64,000 bases of DNA from Chamaecyparis obtusa. Lineage: Eukaryota > Streptophyta > Pinopsida > Cupressales > Cupressaceae. This document shows positions 10,943-21,632 of this stretch, piece after piece (positions within the stretch are counted from its first letter, which is position 1; every line of letters begins with the position of its first letter). The notes beneath the pieces are model-generated. The model saw only the letters and a list, made by a program, of their open reading frames with translations, was not told where the DNA came from and made no database searches. The stretch spans positions 5,001 to 69,000 of the forward strand of contig BSBK01006738.1 in NCBI GenBank assembly GCA_027943335.1, given 5' to 3'. A program made the position numbers and the translations under genes.

Positions 10943-12407
10943 TGTTCGAAACTGCAATTGAAGCAATTGTTGTATTGTCATTGATGTCAAACCTTAACTG
11001 GTAAGGCTGTTGCTATTTAAGAAAGTACTATATCTATTTGATTGTTTCTAAGGGGAAAGGAAAGGTTGGTAACAATAGCACCTAAGGAAAGGTTGAGTTA
11101 TCTTGATACTTCAATGAGTACTTGATTATGTGGCACAATGATAAGATAATGTATTGTTTATCTGAGTATGAATGAAGACTAAACTGGTAGGCTTAACTGA
11201 GAAAAAGAGAAGAAATCTAGTTTAAGCAAAGTGATGTCAGTGTCGACCAAGCTAGTATATGACAAGTAAATTTAGTGTTGATCGAACATTAGTATTAGCC
11301 GAGGAAATAGTTTTTGAGGTGACCGAGCTTTCTAGTGAAGACCGAGGAGTTGAACATAGTATTGACCGAGCGTTAGTATTTTACATTTGAAGAAGAATTC
11401 AGATTTCCAACCGACATCGTTGAATTCTTGGATTATGTAAAACATGTTGACTTTATTTATTGATTGTATGAAATCATTTAATGCACTGTAAAATGTTTTA
11501 TTGTAAATCTATTAAGAGATTTGAGATATTTCTAGAAGGAAAGCTGAAGAACATAAAGTAGGAAGGATTCGATGAATTTGACCTAACCCTAAGATCTACA
11601 AAGGAGATTAAGCAGAAAAAGATGTATTGACCTAATTTAGGAAGTATTAAGGAAACCTAAGCTAGAGGTTGAAGAAGAGAGGATGTTGGAAGTGTTGTTG
11701 ATGTTATTGACTGTCTAAGCAGAGAAGGTTGAAGGAGAAGTGTTGTGATTGCTTGAAGAGAGTTCCAAGAAGATCAGTGATGGTGATGGTAAAGGTTCAT
11801 AGTCAACAAGCTAGCATATGTGTATGGAATTGGATCTGATATTTGCAAAGTGAGTTGTATGTTTTTCAAATCAATACTATTGCTACTTTCTAACCATTGT
11901 ATTAGTCAAAATCCTTTTAATAGAGGTTGACCTAAAACTCATAGGTATAAATCCTTTGAACAAGGTTGCATTCTAATGGAGTGTCTGTAAGTCCTATAAC
12001 AAGGTGCACTTTTAATAGAGTGGTTTAAATCCTTTAATCGGGTCACACCTGGCAGTGTGTTTGTAACCTTTGACAGGGTTGTCTTTTCACACAGCTCACT
12101 TCAGAAGAGTGAACATAATAGTAACATGTTACAAAGTGGTTTTTCTAAAATTGGGTTTCCACTATAAATCCTAGTGTTGATACTTGTGTGAATGTTTTGG
12201 TTAGAACATTTCTATGTTTTACAAGTTAGATACTATTGGATAAGTGGACTGCACTGTTATATGTTTCTATTATGCAATCAGTAATGACCGAGTAGCTGTT
12301 GGTTATTAGATCTAATTTGTTGAAGAGTTTTAAAGTTTTTTTTATACATCTAGACCTGAGAACAACTGAGTCACCCCCCCTCTCTATTGTTCTAAATCAT
12401 ATTAACA
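10943..12407 (+). repeat. 3' LTR of Copia element E
   Basis: Starts TGTTCGAAAC after the polypurine tract and ends TTAACA before the target-site duplication. It aligns along its whole length with 6848-8310. Confidence 0.9.
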
Positions 12408-12412
12408 CTAGT
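12408..12412 (+). repeat. Target-site duplication CTAGT, right
   Basis: Exact copy of 6843-6847, confirming both ends of element E. Confidence 0.9.
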
Positions 12413-14285
12413 AATCTTAAATAGGAATGCAAGAGTTATTCAATGAAGCAATGTCAGAAAGAAAATAGATTAACAATGCAAGATAAAGCTGGAAATGAAG
12501 CTAAGCTAAGAAATGAGAGATGCTAAGAGCTAATAATTCAAATTAGCAAGATTATTCTAAGAAAATAGGAATGCAAGTAATCTATGATGCAAAAATGAGA
12601 AGAATTCAAGATTAAGGATTGGGACCCTTGAGCAAGGGAATAGCTTCCTTTTAAAGGAATTGCCTCAAGAATGAAGGGCTAAGATTAAGAGGTGATAGAA
12701 TGAGTGGATGAGATGAAGAGGCAAAAGGAGATGCAAGGTTAGGTAGAGATGAGTGGAGAGGATTAAGAAGAAAAAGGGAAATGTTAGGTAGAATAAGACA
12801 AAATAGCATTTGAAAGCACAAATCCCTTTTAATTGCTAATTAATCATGATTAAGTGTGTGCACACATGTCAATGTGTTCTTGTAATAAAAAGTGTATAAA
12901 ATTTATATTAAAAGCAATGTTGTAGCAATTAAATAAATATGCGAGCTCTAGAAATTAGACCATAGTATATAAGCTTGATATAAGATTTTTTATTTAACTA
13001 TGCAAAGGGGATGTTAAGGGTTACTCTGCATAATGATGCTTGGTGAAGATACGATTTGATCAAAAGGGGGGGCTCAAGTTCTAGTAGACTGATTTTAGGT
13101 GATTACAGTAAAAATTCATTAAATGTCCATTTTGATATATTTAGAAGATTTGTGCAAAGTTGTGTAGTTAATGTGATAAAAATGTAAAAGTTGCTCCAAA
13201 AGTTGTAAAGATGCAACATTGTAAAATGCAAGATTTTGCAAAGTTGCGCTCAAAAAGATGTAAAAAGGGGTAGTTGGTTGGTATGAGGTAGTTGGGGAGG
13301 TTTTTGATGGTCAAAATTATTTAAATACCATTGTATGTATGAACCAAATCAAAATTTGAGGAAGGAGAATATTTTGGTGCATTCCATACTTGTCATTTTG
13401 ATTGATTTTACTCTTTATTTTATTGTTTATAGGCCTTGTATGGTGATGCATGACCTAGAAAAAATGTATTAATAGCATGGATTGATGGTATGTTTATTTA
13501 TCCTTCCTTTGGTTTTCATTTTGGTTTGGAGAGTTTTTATTGAAAAATAAATAAGTTGTGCAAGTTTTGGTGAAACTTGTTGTTTGCAGTTTTGAGATCT
13601 CCTGAAAACAGTTATAATGCAGCATTTGGTACAAATGTATGTGGAAGATTTCATACCTCTAGTTGGATTAATTTGAAATATATGTACTTTTGGTTTGAGT
13701 TGATTTCATGCATATTTGAGGAAGTGATAATGATTTTGGTGAAAATTTGATCTAAACCATCTTCAATGGAGTTATAGGAAAGGCTTTGCAATTATCTAAT
13801 GATTTAGTCATTGGAAAAATTAATAAGTTGGATATTATGAAACTATATTCATAAATATTTCCTATGAAATTGGTTTGGGATCATTTGGTTTTGTAGAGCT
13901 TATGAATATCTAAATTTTGTAATAGTATAATGGGTCTCGGGATAGAGATCATAACTTTTAAGAGAACCGTTGGATTTGGATTGGTTTTTAATATGTTTTA
14001 AAAGGCCTAGTTTGGAACAAATACACCAGAGATATTTCCTATCTAATATCTAAAAAAAAAGTTATAAATAACATATTCAGGTATAGAAAGTAGGCAGTGT
14101 GAAAAACAAATTAAAAAATTGAGTAGTGAATTTCTTTGTTTGGCTAATCAATGATGTCTAATGGATTGAAAAGAAAGTGTTAATATTTATTTAGTGATTT
14201 TGGAACCAATGATTTTTTTGTTGATATTGATTTTTTTTTGTATATAAATATATGTATGTATATACATAAGTATATGCATACATAC

Positions 14286-14329
<44 letters not shown>

Positions 14330-14595
14330 ATACATATGTATACAAATACATATTTACATACATACATGAAGACACATGTATATATAGATTAACATATATA
14401 TATGTGTGATATAGAAAATGGTGATCAAAGGTAGATAAAAAATTTTTATATACAATGGAATACCAAACCCACTCTTAGGAAAAATTTAATTAAAAAAACC
14501 CAAAAGGATGAAGGGGTGCTAATGCATGATCTAGAAAAATGGGTGATTTTGGGGTATTCCTTGTACGGAAAGAAATGTATGTGTAATACCTAAAA
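12413..14595. other. Unassigned AT-rich DNA between elements E and A
   Basis: Continues the block at 4625-6842. No coding domain. The words GATGCATGACCTAGAAAAA (13444) and AATGCATGATCTAGAAAAA (14523) are near copies about 1.08 kb apart, and AAAAGGGGGGGCTCAAG at about 13060 looks like a polypurine tract. An old, decayed LTR element may lie here, but its borders cannot be set. Confidence 0.45.
14247..14400. repeat. TA/TG/ACAT microsatellite
   Basis: ATATGTATGTATATACATA-like sequence around a (TG)n run at about 14297-14328, followed by more TACATA words. A simple repeat with no sign of coding use. Confidence 0.9.
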
Positions 14596-15714
14596 TGTAG
14601 TGTTAAAGAACATAAGACTAAGCTAACATTCAACAATACAAAGAAGATAAAACCATTAGTTTAGACCTACAAAATGAAAGAAAAAGAACCCAAGGGAATG
14701 CAAACCTTCTAAGAACCTTCAAGATGTGGAGGATTTGTCCAAGATGGAGAGATATGTGCTCATGAACTTTGCTCAAGCTTCAAATGTGTGAGAGTATTTT
14801 GACATTATAAGGTTTCTCTTGATGTTTTTGGCTCTCCAAATGGCACGATAACTTTGCTTTGATGGTGGATGAAAATGAAGGAGAAGTGGGCTCAATTTAT
14901 AGGCAAGAGGAGGGATGAATGGACAGTCAAGATGCAAACCTGAGGAAGGGACAAGATGCATTTGACGAGGAGCACACGGATTGTGCTTTCTCAAATGCAT
15001 CTCATTGTGACAAGTGTCACAATGGGAGAGGTTGGAAGGAATGGGGGAATGTGACCATTTTGTGAGATGTGAGAGGGCACAAATGTGTAAGAGAAGGATG
15101 GAGTGTGTAAGGACTGTGTAAGAGCATTTAACGTTGACATGAGATGAGGGAATTGGGGGATGTGACATGAGGGTTGACTTTGTTTGGCTTAGGATTTCTT
15201 AATCCATGGACTATGATTGTGAAAATGTTTAGGAGAAAATTAGGCTTGGATTAGGAGGCAAGTGGGAGGTTTAGGATGATGTCATGGGAGGAGAGAGAAT
15301 GAGTGGAGGGTTGGATTAGCTAATCATGGGTCATTAGCTAATTAAGATTGACTAGTATGGGTGAATGGGTTAGGTTGAGTATGAACTACATGTTAGGAGT
15401 TTTGGGATGAGTTAAGTTGAGGGTTAACATTGGAATTAAATATTTTATTTAATTCCAAGTGAGAGGAAAATGGGGTTTTATGAATTAATTTAAATAGATA
15501 AGTATATCCATTTAAAATAAAGGAATAGAGATTTATTAATTATCAAACTATAGGTTTTCCATTTAGATAATTAATTGGACTATAGTTAATTAATTAAATT
15601 AATTAACTAGGGGATTACATAAATTAATTAAATAATAATATTTAATTAATAGGATGTCTCAAGAGAGAACTAAATAAGATTACTAAATTGTGTAATCAAA
15701 TTTAGGTGTCTACA
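14596..15714 (-). repeat. 3' LTR of element A
   Basis: On the - strand it starts TGTAGACACC (plus-strand end TGTCTACA at 15707-15714), as in element C, next to a polypurine tract. The far end is placed at TGTAG (14596), again as in C, giving about 1119 bp. A TATA box (TATAAAT) lies at 14901-14895. AT-rich TTAATTAATTAA words fill 15530-15660, as in the same part of C. The right border is firm. The left border is less so because the 5' LTR is outside the window. Confidence 0.7.
14895..14901 (-). promoter_or_regulatory. TATA box of element A LTR
   Basis: TATAAAT on the - strand, at the place that aligns with the TATAAATA box of the element C LTRs. Confidence 0.55.
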
Positions 15715-15730
15715 TTATGCCCCTCTTCGA
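15715..15730 (-). other. Polypurine tract of element A
   Basis: On the - strand TCGAAGAGGGGCATAA, directly before the LTR start TGTAGACACC. Elements B and C have near-identical tracts (AAGAGGGGCAT and AAAGAGGGGCAAAA). Confidence 0.8.
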
Positions 15731-16639
15731 TGTAGTGTTAAAATAACTCTATTTCGAAGATGTTTTACCAATAATAGACGACATGAAGAATGGACTAGAT
15801 GGAAAAAATGCTCTAAATTATGGGCGAGGAAGTTTAGGCTGGGTGATGCCCCCTCGACAGGGCAACAGGGAAAGAAACAAGGGCCCTAGCAGTGTCTTGA
15901 AATGAAAACATGAGGAAGGCGTGTTGCGAGTGAAGAAGGGGTATGAATGAGGAAGTGAAAGGGTGTTTGGAATGAAAATTTGAGGCTCGAAAGGACCTTA
16001 ATAAGGGCCAAGAAGGCCAAAAATAAGTCATTTAGGCACTGGAGACCTTGGAAAAGAAAGAAAAAAAGAGCTCTAAGAGAAGAAGCAGAATAGTAGAGAC
16101 AGAGCGATCGACTCACCATTTAGACATCATGCGACATGTCTAGCGACATGGAGTCCCTGATCGATAGGTAGGCTTGGAAAACCTGCTATGTCCTTAAGTT
16201 AATTCTACATTTATTACATGTTTTAGGAGTAAAACATGCAATCCTACAAATGCAGGATCAGCGGGAATGCACCTGCTCCTGTGAGAATGTGTTCCTGAAA
16301 AAAGGAAGGGGAGGGGGATTGAATCAGATTTTGCACGTGATCATGAAAGTCTGGGGGCTGGGTGGAATTTCTGGTAGGATTGCGATCCCTCAAGGCATTT
16401 TTGTGGGACCATGTTCCTGCAGTAAAAATGCACCAGGATGTAGAAAAATTGCATTCCCTAGGGGGAGGGGAGGTTAGATGAGTGGCATGGGAATGCGTTC
16501 CCATGCCGATATAGGGATGGGGAACTAACATGATCCTGCATAGGATCGCAGGTAAAAGGGAATCTTTGCAGGAATGTAGGGAGAAAAAGTTTATGGGAAC
16601 ATGGGAAAAGGGTAGGTGAAAGGAATGAGGGAAGGAAAC
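15731..16639. other. Spacer of element A, upstream of its antisense ORF
   Basis: Non-coding, G-rich on the + strand. From about 16260 to 16600 words such as GGGAATGC, TGTTCCTG and GCATTCCC recur on both strands. A perfect 10-bp inverted repeat GGCATGGGAA / TTCCCATGCC with a TGCG loop lies at 16484-16507. For the + strand antisense ORF this would be leader and promoter DNA. Confidence 0.55.
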
Positions 16640-18962
16640 AGGTTTTAGGCATAGAGGAAGGATTTGACATTTTTTCTTGATTTGGGTGCAGTGGTCACTA
16701 GAGCAGCTAATGAGTCAAGAGTGACACATGACAGTCTTGGCGGTGGGAGAGTAGTTTAGACCGATGGAGTGGGCTCGGGTAGATGCACTCAGGCTGGGAT
16801 ACTTGGCGCAGATGCCTCTGAGGTGGCCCTTCATGGAACTGGTGATAGCTCTATGTGAGAAGTGGCATTCAAAGATGGTGACCTTCCACCTACCAACTAG
16901 AGAGATGACCGTCACACTGGAGGATGTGTACTAGATCTTCCAGCTACCAGCTCGAGGGACACCAGTGGTAGAGGGGATATGCACATAGCTGTAGGTGGTG
17001 GCCCCATTGCTAGGGCCAGGTGTGGTACCAATCTTGCAACACAGATAGTTAGCCCTAGCAAAGCATGCAGCAGCACCATCGACAGCATGATGGCTTTATT
17101 TTTATGTGTGTGGACTAGTGTCAGGGTACATTACCCTTGATGCGAGAGGATAGGAGTGACCCTAGCACTCATTCCAGGAATCATTTGAATTGTTGACATA
17201 TGGGTTCTAGTGGCATGGGGGACTCTCATGCTAGGAGATGTATAGGGACCTGCACCAGATTGTTTACTATGGTTCAAGGACTATGGGGAGGAGTTTTGGG
17301 TTCACGTCACTCCTATAGGTATGAGCATGGTAGCACAGACCTGTACTACGACCCTTAGGTTGAGTGAACAAGAAACCATAAGAGCCTGCAACATATAGCT
17401 GGGGAGACTTATTGATGTATTATGGAGTGGATGATACTAACCACTGGTGTGAGACTCTTGATGGGATCTGGGATGGGATTACTTGGTGGCCATACCTAGG
17501 GTAGGCACCATGGGTAGAGGACCAGAGAGAGTTATCATATACCCCACTAATAATATTCTTGATGGGGAGATGGGAGTACATTATTGAGAAGTATAGGCCA
17601 GATAGGGTCACATAGTAGTTTAGCTTTGTATAGGATGTACCAGGTGTAGCACATTAATATCAGCATGCCATGTGAGAGCATGTGATTGATTTTGGCCCTA
17701 GACAGGAGAGGAGAGGACTTCTTACTGAGTATCAAGCATTACATCCATTTCACTGGGACTGGGTTGGGGGAGCAGCAAATCCAGGGATGACTCTAGCATA
17801 TGACATATGGTTTTGGCTATCAAGAGTGGTAGGGAGGTCAGGGTTACCAGTTGGTGGGGGAGCAATGCCCACATATAAGGTCTAGGGGAGGAGACACAGA
17901 GGGAAAGGGAGAGGGAGAGGAGGAGATGGAGATGGAGATGGAGGGGGAGGAGGAGATGAGATGGATGTGGATGGGGGAGATGGAAGAGATGAAGGATAGG
18001 TACCTACCAGATAGGTAGCACCTATAGGATCACCACCACCTACAGGACCACCACCTCTAAAAAGACCACCACCACTGGTAGGACCACCACCACTAGCAAG
18101 ACCACCACCACCAGGACTACCACCACCAGCAGCAGGAGTGGGGTCATCTGGGAGAGGAGGGAGATATCTAACAGGGTGGATTGCCTCACTATAGGTAGCA
18201 TATGACTGAACTAACCAGATGCTCCAAGACACACAAGGTGAGGGGGACACCATGATAGCACAGTTAGTGTAGTTGATACAAGAGGGGCTGATGACTATTG
18301 GTGAGCAGGATTAGCCATAGAGGGAGAGGGATGCGTTGTTGATGGAGAGGGATCAGCTAAGAGGGGAGAGAGATAGTCTGCGGTCAGAGTGAGACCATCT
18401 ACAAGGAGAGAGGGACATGGATGTTCAACAACTGAGAGGAAACACCACAACGCAGGGCTCTTAAGATCAGTCAGGGTAGGTAGCCCACCTGTAGAGGGAG
18501 CTCACTAGGATGAGTGAGCAAATCAAGTGGTATAGGGGCATCTATCATGTGCTAGTGCCTGTAGAGTGACATCAACATTATAGGCGTCCTAGCTGCTTGG
18601 GGGCCATAGGTTCATGGATAGGTGGGAGATCAAATACAGGGGATGGTAGTAGCCAGAGGATAGGAGCCAACATGCCCATGGTTGGCACCTCTCATAGGAC
18701 AAGGTAGGAGAGTCATCGGTTGGGTCATACACAGGGTCAACAGTGATCGACCGATGACTTTGTGCAAATGAAAGAGGCCAAGGTGTCAGAGGCAAGGATG
18801 GAGGTAGACTTTGGGATAGGGCATGGAGCCATATAGGTAGAGGGTACAGGTACACAGGGCTTGGTGGGGAGACATACATTCTTACAAGATCCAGCACAGG
18901 TTGATCCTCTAGCTGATGATGTCAACATGCAGCCTCCCTCAAGAGAGGCAGATAGGCAGTGA
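16640..18962 (+). pseudogene. Antisense additional ORF of element A: plant mobile domain protein
   Basis: A single + strand frame, opposite to gag-pol of A, can be followed for 2.3 kb with no frameshift but many stops. From 16758: FRPMEWARVDALRLGYL, then REMTVTLEDVY with a stop and FQLPARG, then MYRDLHQIVYYGS (about 17248), WEYIIEKYRPDRVT (about 17569), and LLTEYQALHPFHWDWVGG (about 17718). These follow the order of plant mobile domain (PMD) proteins of the MAIN/MAIL type. A Gly/Asp-rich tail (17910-17995), a Thr-rich stretch from ACC repeats (18030-18130) and a charged, coiled-coil-like end (18340-18540) follow. The frame stops at 18960-18962. PMD ORFs antisense to pol are known from Tat and Ogre elements; their function is unknown. 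The true start is not clear. Confidence 0.8.
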
Positions 18963-21632
18963 TATTGTGTGATTTTGATTATGTATTTTAGCTATTCATT
19001 GATGGAGGGCATATTCCCTATGTATAGTATATCTACACTCTTTGATGGACATGGACTAGGACAAATATTTTATTCTTTCATTCTTTGGGATGGGACATGC
19101 TTGTACTATTCTTTTGTCATGATTATATATACATGATGAGCTGGGTGGCACATGATATGTAATGTATGAATAGATGAATGCTTATGATGCACTAACATGG
19201 GTGATGCAAGAGGTGATGTTATTTTTTATATGATGTGAGATTGACACATGTGTGATGCAGGGTGCAAGGTGCTTTTTGTGATATTTGATATGATGTATTT
19301 AGGTGAGATGTAGTTACTAATTATTTGTAGATGTAGGATGTGATGCAATGCTTTATATTATTTATGTATGTTATGATCTAATGTGCATATGGATGTGTAA
19401 TGTGTTAACAATGTAACATAACAAATGAACCTAAATGGTAACAATGAAAAAAAATGCCTTAATGAAAGATAATGAATGAATCCTAACATTGCTAGATTAA
19501 AATAAATCTAAATGATAATGATGAACTAAAATGACTTAATGAACGATAATGAATGAATTTAAAATGAATCCTAAAAATGCAAGACTAAAATGAATCTAAA
19601 TGATAACGATGAACTAAAATGACTTAATGAACGATAATGAATGAATCCTAACAATGAAAGACTTTAATGAATGACAATGATTGAATCTAAAATGAATCCT
19701 AAGTATGCAAGACTTTAATGAATGACAATGAATGAATCTAAAATGAATCCTAACAAGGCAAGATTAAAATGAATCTAAATGATATGGATGAACTGAATGA
19801 TTTAATGAATCTAAAATGACTCTTAAAAATGCAAGATTTAAAACGAATCTAAAATAAATTTAAATGATTAATGAGGTGAAATGGACATGAAAAATGAATG
19901 CAAATGTAAAATGATTTTCGAAGTGAATTTGAAGTGATGAATGACACACCATGGATGAATTTTAGAAGATGAAATGGACCTAAATGAATTTTAATAATGC
20001 AAGCTAAAATGATTAATGAGGCGAAAGATGAAACGAACCTAAAAAAGTATTAATAATGCAAGATAAATGAACCTAAGATGAAGGAATGGATGCAATGAGG
20101 GACGAGTAGGTGGAAATGAAATGAGATGATGCAACCTAGGATAGTGACATGAAATGAAATGCATGGAGGATGATGGGGGGATGTATGAATGTAGATGGGA
20201 GATAGGAGGTGAGATACGAGGATGAGGTGGCCCAACATATCACTGCCTAACTGAACCCTCACAGAGGGGTGGAGGAGGATGGTATGAAGCATTTAGAGGG
20301 GATGGTGAAAAGGAGATATTTGTACAATCACAATCCATGGGTTGGGAAGATGAGTTGAAGGTGAATGAGGTGTTTAGGTTTTCATCAATATGAGGTGTGA
20401 TGTGGGGATGAAGGAAAATGGGAAAAAAAAAGATGTGAGGCGGATGCTTTGGGGGATTTCTGAGGATGATTGCTGAGATTGGATAAGGATGTAGGTTTGA
20501 GCTAGGTCAAAGTTCGATAGGAGGGGGATTTTTAGTGAAGCTTGAGTGTGGGGTATTATGAAGGGGAATACCACCTTGTAGTTTGAGCACTTAGTTTGAA
20601 ATGATGCTGAGGAACCCATAAATATCATGCATGCACCAAGAGGGAAGCATGGTGGAAATGATGCTGAGGAACCCATAAACAAATGACATTTCCCAAGTTC
20701 ACCAGGTAACCCAAAAGACCACATGTGAACCATGCAAGGGTCATGTCTAACTGACTCATGGGCATAAACAAAATAGTGCAAAAGACCTTTCCCTAGAAGA
20801 GATCCCTTGTTGCAGTGCACCATGATATAAAGGATCATGGCGACTTTGAGGAGAGAAACCAATTGAGACCTTAAAACCAACTGATAAATCCAAGAAAACA
20901 TTATGAAATCAATATGATAAGACCAAAAGATGTCCTTTGCCAAAAGAGATCGACCAACTGTGGATGTTGTGATTAGGTCAAATGGGAGGAAAGATGTATC
21001 CTAAGCGACTTGGCTGGTGGGTTTGACTGCAAATTGAACTATTGATGGGAAAATGGAGAACCTTAGAGAATTATAGTGACATGGGATGCTTGTTGAGGAA
21101 AACTATTGACATTGTGGTCATGATGGGCCATGTGTTTTGTGATCAAAATATTGCTAGGAAAACATGATGATATGTACAAACTGGGGACACTATATACAAT
21201 GGATGTGTATAGAAGCTCAGATAATCAAGATAGGTCAACAAGTGGTGAATATGGACATAACTCAGTGTTGCAGGGATGGGTCATGCCTTGGTATATACAG
21301 GAAGTTCAGGATGTAGGATAGTAGGTATTGTTTTCTTTCATAATGGGAATGACTCCTTGGGAACAAGGGAGGGGCGAAATGGAAGAATAATGGGGTGATA
21401 AGTGCTGGCGAGTGCGTTTGATGGAGGAACAAAAGTTTAATATATAATGAGACAGTCCATTATGTGTGGCACATGTTTCCAAGTTTTCACCAACATACTT
21501 ATCGAAGGTGCCTGATTGCCAAGTTTCACCATTGGGCGGTTATTTTTAGTTTTTTCATTTTTTTTTTATTTTTTTGTATTTTTATTGATTTTTTTCACTT
21601 TTTATTGATTTTTTCAGGATCATATAAATGGT
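18963..21632. other. Post-pol spacer of element A with purine-rich repeats
   Basis: Non-coding. 19430-20060 is a degenerate tandem array of AATGAATCTAAATGATAATG-like units with CCTAA and ATGCAAGA words. At 20597 and 20652 GAAATGATGCTGAGGAACCC is repeated. The part 20690-21000 aligns with the post-pol spacer of C (39130-39430), for example CACCATGATATAA and ATGTCCTTTGCCAA. A 189-codon open frame on the - strand (20943-20374) has no recognisable domain and is not called as a gene. Confidence 0.6.

Larger units (their letters stand above)
6848..12407 (+). mobile_element. Element E: Ty1/copia retrotransposon, internally deleted
   Basis: Two LTRs of 1463 and 1465 bp starting TGTT and flanked by the perfect duplication CTAGT enclose a primer site matching initiator Met-tRNA, a gag-protease-integrase-RNaseH coding region, and the polypurine tract AAAGAGGGAGAT. 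The order protease, integrase, RNase H with a CCHC knuckle in gag is that of Copia elements. The end of integrase and all of reverse transcriptase are missing, so the element is non-autonomous. By eye the LTRs differ at roughly 5-8 % of positions, more than those of B and C. Confidence 0.93.

Noticed and set aside
14187..14375. His/Thr-rich ORF on the - strand
   Set aside because: Translation of a TG/TA microsatellite.
17882..18253. 123-codon Gly/Pro-rich ORF on the - strand
   Set aside because: It is the complement of the ACC and GGA repeats within the tail of the + strand PMD ORF of element A.
20374..20943. 189-codon ORF on the - strand
   Set aside because: Lies in the non-coding post-pol spacer of A; the aligned region of C has no such frame, and no domain is recognisable.
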